Positions 16,758-25,774 are shown, counted from the first letter of the stretch. The stretch is DNA of 64,000 bases from an uncultured Lachnospiraceae bacterium (GCA_900544685.1 UQWA01000005.1:56212-120211); one strand, 5' to 3'. A program made the numbers and translations. The notes: generated by a model from the letters alone, not told the origin.

Positions 16758-17714
16758 ATGAAATGGAATAAATATACCTTAAAAACCAGGTCAGAGGTGG
16801 AAGACATCGTGATCTCCACACTGGCAGATGTGGGCGTGGAAGGCGTAGAGATTGAGGATAAGGTGCCTTTAACAGAATCAGATAAAAAACAGATGTTTGT
16901 AGATATTCTGCCAGATGGACCGGCAGATGATGGAATTGCTTACCTGAATTTCTACGTAGAGGAAGATCAGGATCCGCAGCCGCTTCTGGACAGAGTGAAA
17001 GAAGCATTGGATGAACTGCGTATGTTTATGGATATTGGAGAATGTACGATTACCGAAAGCCAGACAGAAGACAAGGATTGGATCAATAACTGGAAGCAGT
17101 ATTTCCATCAGTTCTATGTAGATGATATCCTGATCATCCCATCCTGGGAAGAAGTAAAACCGGAAGACAAAGACAAGATGATCATTCATATTGATCCGGG
17201 CACGGCCTTTGGAACCGGTATGCATGAAACCACACAGTTGTGTATGAGGCAGTTAAAGAAGTATGTCAACAAAGATACACAGATTTTAGATGTGGGAACC
17301 GGAAGTGGTATTTTATCCATTGCAGCACTGAAGCTGGGAGCAGCTCACGCAGTGGGAACAGATCTGGATCCATGTGCCATTTCAGCAGTAAAAGAGAATC
17401 TGGAAGCCAATGCTGTACCGGTTACCGATATGAATATGATTCTTGGCAACATCATTGATGACAAGACAATTCAGGATGAAGTAGGATACGAAAAGTATGA
17501 TATTGTAGTGGCAAATATTCTGGCAGATGTGCTGATTCCGCTGACCCCTGTAATCTTACATCAGATGAAAAAGGGAGGACTTTATATCACTTCTGGTATC
17601 ATTGATGATAAGGAAGAGAGCGTGGTAGCTGCAGTAAAGGCTGCCGGACTGGAAGTGCTGGAAGTGACACATCAGGGCGAATGGGTATCTGTAACCGCCA
17701 GAAAGATAGGATAA
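16758..17714 (+). CDS. prmA: Ribosomal protein L11 methyltransferase
   Basis: The 318-residue enzyme trimethylates lysines and the N-terminus of ribosomal protein L11. The N-terminal L11-binding domain is followed by the SAM domain with DPGTAFGTGMHETTQLCM, LDVGTGSGILSIAALKLGA and the VANILADVLIPL motif (NIL in place of the usual NPPY). Family length and order are standard, and the dnaJ-prmA-rsmE arrangement is conserved in Firmicutes. The stop is 1 nt before the rsmE ATG. Confidence 0.95.
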   Translation: MKWNKYTLKTRSEVEDIVISTLADVGVEGVEIEDKVPLTESDKKQMFVDILPDGPADDGIAYLNFYVEEDQDPQPLLDRVKEALDELRMFMDIGECTITESQTEDKDWINNWKQYFHQFYVDDILIIPSWEEVKPEDKDKMIIHIDPGTAFGTGMHETTQLCMRQLKKYVNKDTQILDVGTGSGILSIAALKLGAAHAVGTDLDPCAISAVKENLEANAVPVTDMNMILGNIIDDKTIQDEVGYEKYDIVVANILADVLIPLTPVILHQMKKGGLYITSGIIDDKEESVVAAVKAAGLEVLEVTHQGEWVSVTARKIG

Positions 17715-17715
17715 T

Positions 17716-18456
17716 ATGCATCGATTTTTTGTGGAAGAACCGGCTATGGGAGCAGATGGCATCACTATTACCGGTGGAGATGTGAATCATATAAAAAATG
17801 TACTCCGCATGTCTGTGGGCGACAAAATCTGTGTCATTAACGGACAGAATAACAAAGAGTACTATTGTGAGATTACTGCACTTGGAAATGATGCGGTAGA
17901 TACCAGAATCTGTGAGATCCGGGAATCTGATCAGGAACTTGGTAATGAGATAGTGCTGTTTCAGGGACTGCCAAAGAGTGACAAAATGGAACTGATCATT
18001 CAGAAAGCAGTGGAACTTGGCGTGCATACCATTGTTCCGGTATCCACAGACCGTACTGTGGTAAAGCTGGATGCGAAGAAGGAAGCCAATAAAAGGAAGC
18101 GCTGGATGAGCATTTCAGAAAGTGCAGCTAAGCAGTCCGGCAGACTGCGCATTCCGGAAGTAACACAAGTGGTTTCTTTCAAGGAAGCACTGGAGATGGC
18201 CGGGAAGATGGATGTTCGTCTGATTCCCTATGAGCTGGCTGAAGGCATGGAGAAGACCAGAGCAATCATGAGCAGTATCCAGCCAGGACAGTCAGTAGCC
18301 GTTTTTATCGGTCCGGAGGGCGGATTTGAAAGCAGTGAGATTGAAAAAGCCATGGAGATTGGTGTACAGCCAGTCACACTGGGAAAAAGAATTCTGAGAA
18401 CTGAAACAGCAGGTCTTGTCACACTGGCAATGTTAGTGTATAATCTTGAAAGGTGA
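17716..18456 (+). CDS. rsmE: 16S rRNA (uracil1498-N3)-methyltransferase
   Basis: The 246-residue SPOUT-class methyltransferase starts with MHRFFVEEP, then has a PUA-like N-terminal domain (HIKNVLRMSVGDKI) and the SPOUT knot with FIGPEGGFESSEIEKA and LGKRILRTETAGLVTLAML. It methylates U1498 in helix 44 of 16S rRNA in the assembled 30S subunit. It follows prmA with 1 nt between stop and start, so translation is coupled. A terminator-like hairpin follows. Confidence 0.95.
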   Translation: MHRFFVEEPAMGADGITITGGDVNHIKNVLRMSVGDKICVINGQNNKEYYCEITALGNDAVDTRICEIRESDQELGNEIVLFQGLPKSDKMELIIQKAVELGVHTIVPVSTDRTVVKLDAKKEANKRKRWMSISESAAKQSGRLRIPEVTQVVSFKEALEMAGKMDVRLIPYELAEGMEKTRAIMSSIQPGQSVAVFIGPEGGFESSEIEKAMEIGVQPVTLGKRILRTETAGLVTLAMLVYNLER

Positions 18457-18464
18457 CAGACAAT

Positions 18465-18508
18465 AAAGCAGTCTGATTAGCTTGTCTAGTTGTGACTGCT
18501 TTTGTTTT
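18465..18508 (+). terminator. Terminator after rsmE
   Basis: AAAGCAGT (18465-18472) and ACTGCTTT (18495-18502) pair around a 22-nt loop and are followed by GTTTT. It probably ends the dnaK-dnaJ-prmA-rsmE operon. Confidence 0.6.
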
Positions 18509-18533
18509 CGTTATAAAAACAATGGAGAATAAC

Positions 18534-19694
18534 ATGGAAGCATATTTAGATAATTCCGCAACCACAAGATGCCTGGACAGTGTGATTGATATCATGGAAA
18601 AGACCATGAGAGAAGATTACGGCAATCCGTCCTCCAAGCATCAGAAAGGTCTGGATGCGGAGAATTACGTGAGAGCGGCCAGAACGGAAATTGCGCAAAC
18701 GTTAAAGGTACAGGACAAAGAGATTTTTTTTACCTCTGGTGGAACAGAGTCCAACAACTGGGCGTTGATCGGAAGTGCATTGGCCAATCGAAGAGCAGGC
18801 AATCACCTGATTACCACAGCAGTGGAACATGCAGCGGTACTGCAGCCTATGGGATTCCTGGAAGAGATGGGATTTCGGATCACTTATCTTCCGGTAGATA
18901 ACCGTGGGGTGGCCGATCTGAAGGCGTTGGAAGAAGCAATCTGTGAGGATACAATCCTGGTATCCATGATGTATGTAAATAATGAATTAGGTACTGAAGA
19001 ACCAATAGAAGAGGCAGCAAAGATCATAAAAGAAAAAAATGCCAATATTCTGTTTCATGTTGATGCCATTCAGGCTTATGGAAAGTACCGCATTCATCCA
19101 AAGAAGCTGGGAATTGATCTGTTGTCCGTCAGCGGACACAAGATTCATGGACCGAAGGGCAGCGGATTTCTGTATGTGAATGAAAAAGCTAAGATTCGCC
19201 CGATTATTCTGGGCGGAGGCCAGCAGAAAGGCATGCGCTCCGGTACAGATAATGTTCCGGGTATCGCAGGTCTTGGGATGGCAGCCAAAGAAGCTTATCA
19301 GGATTTGGATAAAAAGGTAGCGCATTTGCAGGGATTAAAGCAGCAGCTGATAGATGGACTGAGGGATATCCCGGATGTATTTATTCAGGGACAGGCATCT
19401 GAAGGTGGCGGGGCACCGCATATTGTCAGTGTGAGCTTTGCAGATGTACGAAGCGAGGTATTGCTTCATGCACTGGAGGACCGGCAGATCTACATTTCAT
19501 CCGGATCAGCCTGTTCATCCAATAAGAAGCTTCCGGTGAGTACAGTGCTCAAAGAAGCGCATGTGCCGAAGAATTTGCTGGAGTCTACGGTACGTTTCAG
19601 CTTCAGCAGTCAGACGACAGCCGAAGAAGTAGCCTATTGTATCGAGGAACTGCACCGGATTGTCCCGATGCTGAGAAAATACACAAGACATTAG
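18534..19694 (+). CDS. Cysteine desulfurase partner of ThiI
   Basis: The 386-residue class V aminotransferase releases sulfur from cysteine. The N-terminus YLDNSATTRC, PLP lysine K203 in SGHKIHGPKG, and active-site cysteine C327 in ISSGSACSSNK identify the IscS/NifS group. It is followed 13 nt later by thiI, the same pairing as nifZ-thiI in Bacillus, so it most likely supplies persulfide to ThiI for 4-thiouridine. ATG 18534 with GGAG 6-7 nt upstream is the best start; ATG 18522 and GTG 18492 are in-frame alternatives. There is no scaffold gene next to it. Confidence 0.93.
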   Translation: MEAYLDNSATTRCLDSVIDIMEKTMREDYGNPSSKHQKGLDAENYVRAARTEIAQTLKVQDKEIFFTSGGTESNNWALIGSALANRRAGNHLITTAVEHAAVLQPMGFLEEMGFRITYLPVDNRGVADLKALEEAICEDTILVSMMYVNNELGTEEPIEEAAKIIKEKNANILFHVDAIQAYGKYRIHPKKLGIDLLSVSGHKIHGPKGSGFLYVNEKAKIRPIILGGGQQKGMRSGTDNVPGIAGLGMAAKEAYQDLDKKVAHLQGLKQQLIDGLRDIPDVFIQGQASEGGGAPHIVSVSFADVRSEVLLHALEDRQIYISSGSACSSNKKLPVSTVLKEAHVPKNLLESTVRFSFSSQTTAEEVAYCIEELHRIVPMLRKYTRH

Positions 19695-19707
19695 TCGGGA
19701 GGAGACT

Positions 19708-20898
19708 ATGATTTTTAAAACATTTTTGATTAAATACGGAGAGATTGGTATCAAGGGAAAGAACAGATACCTGTTTGAAGATGCCCTGGTAAAGCAGATC
19801 CGGCATGCACTGAAGCATGTGGAGGGAGAATTTGAGGTTCGCAAGGAACAGGGACGTATCTATGTAGATACATTGTCAGATTATGAATTTGATGAAGTTG
19901 TAGAAGCACTGAAACGGGTATTTGGTATCGTTGGCATCTGTCCGGTAGTAGTGACAGAAGACGAAGGCTTTGAGAAGCTGGCAGAGGTTGTAACCGATTA
20001 TCTGGAAAAAGAGTATGACAGTCATACACAGACCTTTAAGGTAGATTCCAGAAGAGCGAGAAAGAATTATCCGAAGAATTCCATGGAATTAAACGCAGAC
20101 CTGGGTGAAAAGATTCTGGATGCATTTCCTGAGATGAAGGTAGATGTACACAAGCCGGAGATGGTACTGAACGTGGAGATACGGGAAAAAATCTATATCT
20201 ATTCCCGTATCATTCCGGGTGCAGGTGGAATGCCGGTAGGTACCAATGGTAAGGCTATGCTGCTGTTATCCGGCGGAATTGACAGCCCGGTAGCAGGATA
20301 CATGATTGCCAAACGTGGTGTGAAGATTGATGCAGTTTACTTCCATGCACCACCATATACCAGTGAACGTGCAAAGCAGAAGGTGGTAGATCTGGCCAGC
20401 ATCGTAGCAAGGTATTCCGGACCAATCAATCTGCATGTGGTGAATTTTACAGATATTCAGCTATATATCTATGAGAAATGCCCACACGAGGAACTGACGA
20501 TTATTATGCGCCGTTATATGATGAGGATTGCAGAACATTTTGCAAAAGAGACCGGTTCTCTGGGACTGATTACCGGAGAGAGTATTGGACAGGTAGCCAG
20601 TCAGACTATGCAGAGTCTGGCAGCAACCAATGAAGTATGTACCATGCCGGTATATCGTCCGCTGATCGGGTTTGACAAGCAGGAGATCGTAGATGTATCC
20701 CTGAAGATTGATGCCTATGAGACATCTATCCTGCCGTACGAGGACTGCTGCACGATTTTTGTGGCAAAGCATCCGGTTACCAAGCCGAATATCAATATCA
20801 TTAAGAGATCCGAAACAAAACTGGAAGAAAAGATTGATGAACTGGTAAAAGAAGCTATCGATACCACAGAGACTATTTGGGTAGAAGCAAAAGCGTAA
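19708..20898 (+). CDS. thiI: tRNA 4-thiouridine synthetase
   Basis: The 396-residue protein has a ferredoxin-like/THUMP N-terminus (YGEIGIKGKNRYLFEDAL) and an adenylating PP-loop domain with LLSGGIDSPVAGYM (about residues 187-200). It activates U8 of tRNA by adenylation and transfers sulfur. It lacks the C-terminal rhodanese domain of the E. coli enzyme, as in Bacillus, so the sulfur carrier should be the desulfurase just upstream or an internal cysteine (for example in EDCCTIF). A GGGAGGAG ribosome-binding site precedes the ATG. Confidence 0.96.
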   Translation: MIFKTFLIKYGEIGIKGKNRYLFEDALVKQIRHALKHVEGEFEVRKEQGRIYVDTLSDYEFDEVVEALKRVFGIVGICPVVVTEDEGFEKLAEVVTDYLEKEYDSHTQTFKVDSRRARKNYPKNSMELNADLGEKILDAFPEMKVDVHKPEMVLNVEIREKIYIYSRIIPGAGGMPVGTNGKAMLLLSGGIDSPVAGYMIAKRGVKIDAVYFHAPPYTSERAKQKVVDLASIVARYSGPINLHVVNFTDIQLYIYEKCPHEELTIIMRRYMMRIAEHFAKETGSLGLITGESIGQVASQTMQSLAATNEVCTMPVYRPLIGFDKQEIVDVSLKIDAYETSILPYEDCCTIFVAKHPVTKPNINIIKRSETKLEEKIDELVKEAIDTTETIWVEAKA

Positions 20899-20910
20899 CA
20901 AAAATGAGAT

Positions 20911-20940
20911 AAAAAAGAATCCTGCTGAAAAGCAGGATTC
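20911..20940 (-). terminator. Terminator of the HPr-like gene
   Basis: GAATCCTGCT (20917-20926), GAAA tetraloop, AGCAGGATTC (20931-20940), with six A residues at 20911-20916 that read as a U tract on the - strand. It ends the - strand gene and may also stop thiI readthrough. Half of the GTATCTGT repeat (20941-20948) abuts it. Confidence 0.85.
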
Positions 20941-20955
20941 GTATCTGTCCAGTGA

Positions 20956-21189
20956 TTATTCGATCACATATGGTTTCAGAACATCTAAAATAGTATCTAC
21001 ATCATCTTCTGCATGAATGTTTAATTCAATTGGTTTGGAGAGATCAAGGCTGAAGATTCCCATGATGGACTTGGCATCGATCACATATCTTCCAGATACT
21101 AAATCAAAATCATAATCGAATTTGGTAATGTCATTCACGAAGGATTTTACTTTATCAATAGAATTTAAAGAAATCTGTACTGTTTTCAT
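20956..21189 (-). CDS. HPr-like protein lacking the phosphoacceptor histidine (Crh-like)
   Basis: The 77-residue protein aligns with HPr along its whole length. The conserved KSIMGIFSLDLS segment carries the regulatory serine (S41, the position of HPr Ser46). The region that should hold His15 (GxHARPA) reads NSIDKVKSF, without the histidine. It therefore cannot carry phosphate between PTS proteins in the normal way, but could still be phosphorylated by HPr kinase at the serine, like Bacillus Crh. A good AAGGAG precedes the ATG. It is transcribed away from mtaB. Whether it binds CcpA is not visible from sequence. Confidence 0.8.
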   Translation of the reverse strand: MKTVQISLNSIDKVKSFVNDITKFDYDFDLVSGRYVIDAKSIMGIFSLDLSKPIELNIHAEDDVDTILDVLKPYVIE

Positions 21190-21216
21190 AAAAACGTCTC
21201 CTTACTGTTTGTTTGA

Positions 21217-21245
21217 ATTTTATGTAAAAATATACTACCATACAA
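21217..21245 (-). promoter_or_regulatory. Promoter of the HPr-like gene
   Basis: On the - strand TTGTAT (21245-21240) and TAAAAT (21222-21217) are 17 bp apart, about 28 bp before the start codon. Confidence 0.6.
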
Positions 21246-21280
21246 GTTTGATATTACCTTTCGGAAAGGAAAAAGTCAAG

Positions 21281-22573
21281 ATGAAAAACAAAAAAGTAGC
21301 ACTCCATAATCTTGGTTGCAAAGTAAATGCATATGAGACAGAGGCCATGCAGCAGATACTGGAAGAAAGTGGATATGAGATAGTACCATTTGCACCGGGG
21401 GCGGATATTTATATTATCAACACCTGTACGGTAACAAATATTGCAGACCGTAAGTCCAGACAGATGCTTCATAAGGCTAAGAAAATGAATCCGGATGCCA
21501 TCGTGGTAGCGGCAGGATGCTATGTACAGGCAGCTGGAGAAGAACTGAAGCTGGATGAGGCAATTGATGTGGTAATAGGCAACAATCAGAAGCAGCATCT
21601 GGCAGAGATCCTCAGTGCCTATGAAGAGTCCCATGCGGATGGCATACTGATCGATATCAATCATACAAAAGAATATGAGTCCCTTTCTATTCATAAGTCA
21701 GCGGAGCATACCAGAGCATACATCAAGGTACAGGATGGATGCAACCAGTTCTGTTCGTATTGTATCATTCCTTATGCAAGGGGAAGAGTGCGTAGCCGTG
21801 ATCTGGAAGATGTGATAGAGGAAGTAAAACAACTGGCAGCTGCCGGTTATCAGGAAGTGGTTCTGACAGGGATCCATTTGAGTTCCTACGGTGTAGACAA
21901 AGAGGATGACTGTAATCTTCTGGCTCTGATACAGGCAGTACACGAAGTTGATGGCATTCGTCGCATTCGTCTTGGATCTTTGGAGCCAAGAATTATCACA
22001 GAAGAATTTGCAAGAACCATAGGAAGCCTGGAAAAGATGTGCCCACATTTTCATCTATCGCTTCAGAGTGGATGTGATGCCACATTGAAGCGGATGAATC
22101 GCCGATATACAGCAGAAGAATATTATGAGAAATGTGAATTGCTGCGTAAGTATTTTGATCATCCTGCACTGACTACGGATGTGATTGTGGGATTCCCGCA
22201 GGAAAGTGAAGAAGAATTTGAGACTACGAAGAAGTTCCTGGAAAAAGTGAACTTTTATGAGACCCATATTTTCAAATATTCCAGAAGAAAGGGAACCAGG
22301 GCAGATCAGATGGAGGGACAGATTCCGGAAGAGATCAAGGCACAGCGAAGTCATGTCCTTCAAAAGCTGCATGAGAAAAACAAGAAGCATTTTGAAGAGT
22401 ATTATATTGGCAGACCGGTGGAAGTCCTTTTTGAAGAAAAAACAGAAAGAGACGGTATAGAATGCTATCAGGGACATACGAGAGAGTACCTGAAAGTAAC
22501 AGTCCCGGATAAGGGTAAGGATCTGCACAACAAAATTTGTGATTGTATTTTACAGGAGTCTGATGTAGAATAA
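21281..22573 (+). CDS. mtaB: tRNA (N6-threonylcarbamoyladenosine37) methylthiotransferase
   Basis: The 430-residue enzyme is a methylthiotransferase that converts t6A to ms2t6A at position 37 of ANN-decoding tRNAs. It has the N-terminal UPF0004 domain (C13 in HNLGCKVNAYE, then NTCTVTNIADRKSRQ), the radical SAM cluster C154/C158/C161 (CNQFCSYCIIPYARG) and a C-terminal TRAM-like region. ATG 21281 is placed by GAAAGGA 10 nt upstream and by the family N-terminus; the frame runs open 53 codons further, overlapping the divergent promoter region, which I reject. In Bacillus the gene follows rsmE directly; here the desulfurase/thiI pair intervenes. Confidence 0.95.
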   Translation: MKNKKVALHNLGCKVNAYETEAMQQILEESGYEIVPFAPGADIYIINTCTVTNIADRKSRQMLHKAKKMNPDAIVVAAGCYVQAAGEELKLDEAIDVVIGNNQKQHLAEILSAYEESHADGILIDINHTKEYESLSIHKSAEHTRAYIKVQDGCNQFCSYCIIPYARGRVRSRDLEDVIEEVKQLAAAGYQEVVLTGIHLSSYGVDKEDDCNLLALIQAVHEVDGIRRIRLGSLEPRIITEEFARTIGSLEKMCPHFHLSLQSGCDATLKRMNRRYTAEEYYEKCELLRKYFDHPALTTDVIVGFPQESEEEFETTKKFLEKVNFYETHIFKYSRRKGTRADQMEGQIPEEIKAQRSHVLQKLHEKNKKHFEEYYIGRPVEVLFEEKTERDGIECYQGHTREYLKVTVPDKGKDLHNKICDCILQESDVE

Positions 22574-22602
22574 ATCTAAACAAGCAAGATGGGGCGTGGA
22601 GA

Positions 22603-22860
22603 ATGGGAAAAGTGAATAATACACAGTATTTTAAATTTAATCTGGATACAGAAGTGAGCGTAAAAGATATTCTGGATGCCGTGTATGATGCTATGGCAGA
22701 GAAGGGATATAATCCAGTGAACCAGATTGTAGGATATATTATGTCCGGAGATCCTACGTATATTACCAGCCATAAGAATGCGCGAAGCATGATTATGAAG
22801 GTAGAGAGAGATGAATTGGTAGAAGAATTATTAAAAGAATATATTAAGAACAGGGCATAA
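22603..22860 (+). CDS. ireB: IreB family regulatory phosphoprotein (UPF0297)
   Basis: The 85-residue protein is a full-length IreB/UPF0297 member (YFKFNLDTEVSVKDIL, EKGYNPVNQIVGYIMSGDPTYITSH, ARSMIMKVERDE). In Enterococcus IreB is phosphorylated by the Ser/Thr kinase IreK and affects cephalosporin resistance; the biochemical role is otherwise open. The order ireB-ruvX-DUF1292 is the conserved Firmicutes yrzL-yrrK-yrzB order. Its stop shares a base with the ruvX ATG. Confidence 0.94.
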   Translation: MGKVNNTQYFKFNLDTEVSVKDILDAVYDAMAEKGYNPVNQIVGYIMSGDPTYITSHKNARSMIMKVERDELVEELLKEYIKNRA

Positions 22861-23330
22861 TGGATCGGAATATGGATAGAATGATAGGACTGGACTTCGG
22901 CTCTAAGACAGTAGGTGTTGCTGTCAGTGACGGACTGGGTATTACGGCACAGGGACTGGAGATTATCAGAAGAACATCGGAGAACAAGCTCAGACAGACT
23001 TGTGCCAGAATAGAAGCAATTATTGATGAATATGATGTGAAAAAGATCGTACTTGGTCTGCCGAAGCATATGAACAATACTCTGGGAGACAGGGTGGAGA
23101 AGACGCTTGCGTTCAAAGAGATGCTGGAGCGCAGAACGGGTCTGGAAATTGTGACCTGGGATGAGAGACTGACAACTGTGGCAGCAGACCGTACAATGAT
23201 GGAAGCAGGTATCCGCAGAGAACATCGCAAGGATTATGTAGATATGCTGGCGGCTGAATACATTTTACAGGGGTATCTGGATTACTGTCACATGCAGGAA
23301 GACAAAGAGGACGAAGGGCAGTCTGTTTAG
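22860..23330 (+). CDS. ruvX: Putative pre-16S rRNA nuclease / Holliday junction resolvase YqgF
   Basis: The 156-residue RNase H-fold protein begins MIGLDFGSKTVGVAVSD, with the first catalytic aspartate, and has VLGLPKHMNNTLG, WDERLTTVAADR and a final DMLAAEYILQGYLD block with the last acidic residues. YqgF proteins process the 16S rRNA 5' end and have also been called resolvases. Three in-frame ATG codons lie at 22860, 22872 and 22881; the first overlaps the ireB stop. Confidence 0.92.
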   Translation: MDRNMDRMIGLDFGSKTVGVAVSDGLGITAQGLEIIRRTSENKLRQTCARIEAIIDEYDVKKIVLGLPKHMNNTLGDRVEKTLAFKEMLERRTGLEIVTWDERLTTVAADRTMMEAGIRREHRKDYVDMLAAEYILQGYLDYCHMQEDKEDEGQSV

Positions 23331-23373
23331 ACGAAGAATGGGGCTGCCATATAGCAGAATTGGGAGCATTTGA

Positions 23374-23634
23374 ATGGAAAAGATTGGATTTCAGTTACCG
23401 GATTCGAATGAGACGGTAGATTTTTTTGTGTTGGAACAAACAAGAATTAACGGGGCAGATTATATTCTTGTTACAGATTCGGAAGATGGAGACGGTGAAG
23501 CGCTGATTTTAAAAGATCTGTCAGAGGACGGAGAACAGGAAGCAGTTTATGAGATTGTGGAAGACGATGATGAGTTAGAGGCCTTATCTGTGATCTTTGG
23601 CGAAATGCTGGAAGACGTAGATTTGACGTTCTAA
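23374..23634 (+). CDS. DUF1292 family protein (YrzB-like)
   Basis: An 86-residue, strongly acidic protein with the DUF1292 pattern: a beta-rich start, YILVTDSEDGDGEALILKD, and the EAVYEIVEDDDELEALSVIF helix. Function is unknown in the family. It follows ruvX by 43 nt, in the same order as in Bacillus. GGGAG precedes the ATG at a good distance. Confidence 0.9.
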   Translation: MEKIGFQLPDSNETVDFFVLEQTRINGADYILVTDSEDGDGEALILKDLSEDGEQEAVYEIVEDDDELEALSVIFGEMLEDVDLTF

Positions 23635-23651
23635 ACAGAAAGGAGATTTGG

Positions 23652-25316
23652 TTGAAAAATATTAATAATTCAAAATTGAAAATTATTCCTCTTGGAGGAC
23701 TGGAACAGATTGGCATGAATATTACTGCCTTTGAATTTGAGGACAGTATTGTGGTAGTAGACTGTGGATTGTCTTTCCCGGAAGATGATATGCTGGGAAT
23801 TGACCTGGTAATTCCGGATATCACATATCTGAAGGAACATGCAGATAAGGTAAAGGGATTTGTGATCACCCATGGACATGAAGATCATATAGGGGCACTT
23901 CCATATGTTATGAAAGAGATCAATGCGCCGATTTATGCGACGAAGCTGACCATCGGTATCATTGAAAATAAGTTTAAGGAACACGGACTGCTGAAGACTA
24001 CGAAGAGAAAAGTAGTAAAACATGGACAGTCCATTAATCTTGGTGCGTTCCGCATTGAGTTTATTAAGACTAACCACAGTATTCAGGATGCATCTGCCCT
24101 TGCTATCTATTCACCGGCGGGTATTGTGGTGCATACCGGAGACTTTAAGGTAGATTATACACCGGTATTCGGAGATGCCATTGACCTGCAGAGATTCGGA
24201 GAGATCGGTAAAAAGGGCGTATTGGCACTGATGTGTGACAGCACGAATGCAGAGAGACCGGGATTTACCATGTCCGAGAGAACCGTTGGAAAGACCTTCG
24301 ACAATATTTTTGCAGAGCATAAGAATACACGTATCATTATTGCAACATTTGCATCTAATGTAGACCGTGTACAGCAGATTATCAACTCAGCATATAAGTA
24401 TGGAAGAAAAGTAGTTGTAGAAGGCCGAAGCATGGTGAATATTATCTCAACAGCTTCAGAATTGGGATATTTGAATGTCCCGGATCAGACATTGATTGAG
24501 ATTGAACAGATGAAGAATTATCCGGACGAGCAGATGGTACTGATAACGACAGGAAGCCAGGGAGAGTCCATGGCAGCTTTGTCCAGAATGGCAGCTGATA
24601 TGCACCGCAAGGTGACAATCAAGCCGGGTGATACGGTTATTTTTAGTTCAAACCCGATTCCGGGCAATGAAAAGGCAGTATCCAAGGTTATTAACGAGCT
24701 GACTGCCAAGGGAGCAGACGTTATTTTCCAGGATGCCCACGTATCCGGACATGCCTGCCAGGAAGAGATTAAACTGATTTATTCCCTGGTACATCCAAAG
24801 TATGCGATTCCGGTGCATGGAGAACTGCGCCATCTGAAGGCTCAGGCAGGACTGGCGGCAAGCCTCGGTATTCCGAAGGAGAATATTTTTATCTTACGTG
24901 CAGGAGATGTACTGGCACTTGATCAGGAAGATGCCAAAATTGTTGATAAAGTACAGACCGGCGGTATTCTGGTAGACGGACTGGGGGTAGGTGATGTCGG
25001 CAATATTGTACTGCGTGACAGACAGCATCTGGCAGAAGACGGTATTGTGATCGTAGTGCTTTCTCTGGAGAAATACAGTAATCAGCTTCTGGCAGGCCCG
25101 GATATCGTATCTAGAGGATTCGTATATGTCAGAGAATCAGAGGATTTAATGGAAGATGCAAGACAGGTAGTGCTGGATGCATTGGAGTATTGTGGCGCAA
25201 AGCATATCACAGACTGGGGTAAGATCAAGAATACCATTAAAGATGATTTGAACAGCTTTATCTGGAAGAGAACAAAGAGAAGCCCGATGATTCTCCCGAT
25301 TATTATGGAGATCTAA
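23652..25316 (+). CDS. rnj: Ribonuclease J
   Basis: The 554-residue metallo-beta-lactamase/beta-CASP nuclease has HGHEDHIG (H74, H76, D78, H79), the second metal motif TNHSIQDASAL, HTGDFKVD, CDSTNAERPG and the beta-CASP NPIPGNEKAVSKVIN and PVHGELRHL blocks. RNase J combines 5'-3' exonuclease and endonuclease activity in mRNA decay. The start is a TTG at 23652 with AGGAG 6 nt upstream; there is no usable ATG. It is inserted between DUF1292 and the mltG position compared with Bacillus. A YlbF protein, a family linked to RNase Y in Bacillus, follows directly. Confidence 0.96.
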   Translation: MKNINNSKLKIIPLGGLEQIGMNITAFEFEDSIVVVDCGLSFPEDDMLGIDLVIPDITYLKEHADKVKGFVITHGHEDHIGALPYVMKEINAPIYATKLTIGIIENKFKEHGLLKTTKRKVVKHGQSINLGAFRIEFIKTNHSIQDASALAIYSPAGIVVHTGDFKVDYTPVFGDAIDLQRFGEIGKKGVLALMCDSTNAERPGFTMSERTVGKTFDNIFAEHKNTRIIIATFASNVDRVQQIINSAYKYGRKVVVEGRSMVNIISTASELGYLNVPDQTLIEIEQMKNYPDEQMVLITTGSQGESMAALSRMAADMHRKVTIKPGDTVIFSSNPIPGNEKAVSKVINELTAKGADVIFQDAHVSGHACQEEIKLIYSLVHPKYAIPVHGELRHLKAQAGLAASLGIPKENIFILRAGDVLALDQEDAKIVDKVQTGGILVDGLGVGDVGNIVLRDRQHLAEDGIVIVVLSLEKYSNQLLAGPDIVSRGFVYVRESEDLMEDARQVVLDALEYCGAKHITDWGKIKNTIKDDLNSFIWKRTKRSPMILPIIMEI

Positions 25317-25373
25317 AAACGCAGACAACGTTGATCCGGCAAATGTGGGAAAGGGCTTAATGGAAGGATTTTA

Positions 25374-25730
25374 ATGAAAGATAATGTAGAGATTTATACG
25401 CTGGCACTGATCCGTGTGATCCATGACAGTGACGCATACAGAGAGTATAAGGCTGTCAGAGAAAGAGTTGCACAGGAGCCGGAACTGAAGCGTCAGATTA
25501 ATCAGTATCGCAAGGAATGCTATCAGCTTCAGAACAGCGGAGATGTGGAGTCTCTGTTTGAACGGACTCAGAAGTTTGATGGGCAGTATGAAGAATTTTT
25601 GAAGAATCCTCTGGCAGAAGAATATCTGCGGTGTGAGCTGGCGATTTGCCGTATGCTTCAGCAGATTGCCAGCAAGGTTGTAGAATCTGTGGAACTGGAT
25701 CTGGATGAGATCGCAGATCAGATTAATTAG
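25374..25730 (+). CDS. YlbF/YmcA (RicF) family protein
   Basis: A 118-residue all-helical protein of the YlbF/YmcA family: DNVEIYTLALIRVIHDSDAYREYKAVRERV, then FDGQYEEFLKNPLAEEYLRCE and a final amphipathic helix. In Bacillus the members YlbF, YmcA and YaaT form a complex that steers RNase Y and affects competence and sporulation. Here the gene lies 57 nt behind rnj, suggesting a role in RNA decay. No cysteine motif for an Fe-S cluster is evident beyond three scattered cysteines. Confidence 0.88.
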   Translation: MKDNVEIYTLALIRVIHDSDAYREYKAVRERVAQEPELKRQINQYRKECYQLQNSGDVESLFERTQKFDGQYEEFLKNPLAEEYLRCELAICRMLQQIASKVVESVELDLDEIADQIN

Positions 25731-25774
25731 ATACAGCAGAGGCAGTATTTCAATATGAGGAGGCAGATGACAGA

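Noticed and set aside
21122..21280. Upstream in-frame extension of mtaB by 53 codons
   Set aside because: It overlaps the divergent HPr-like gene and its promoter; ATG 21281 has the ribosome-binding site and the family N-terminus.
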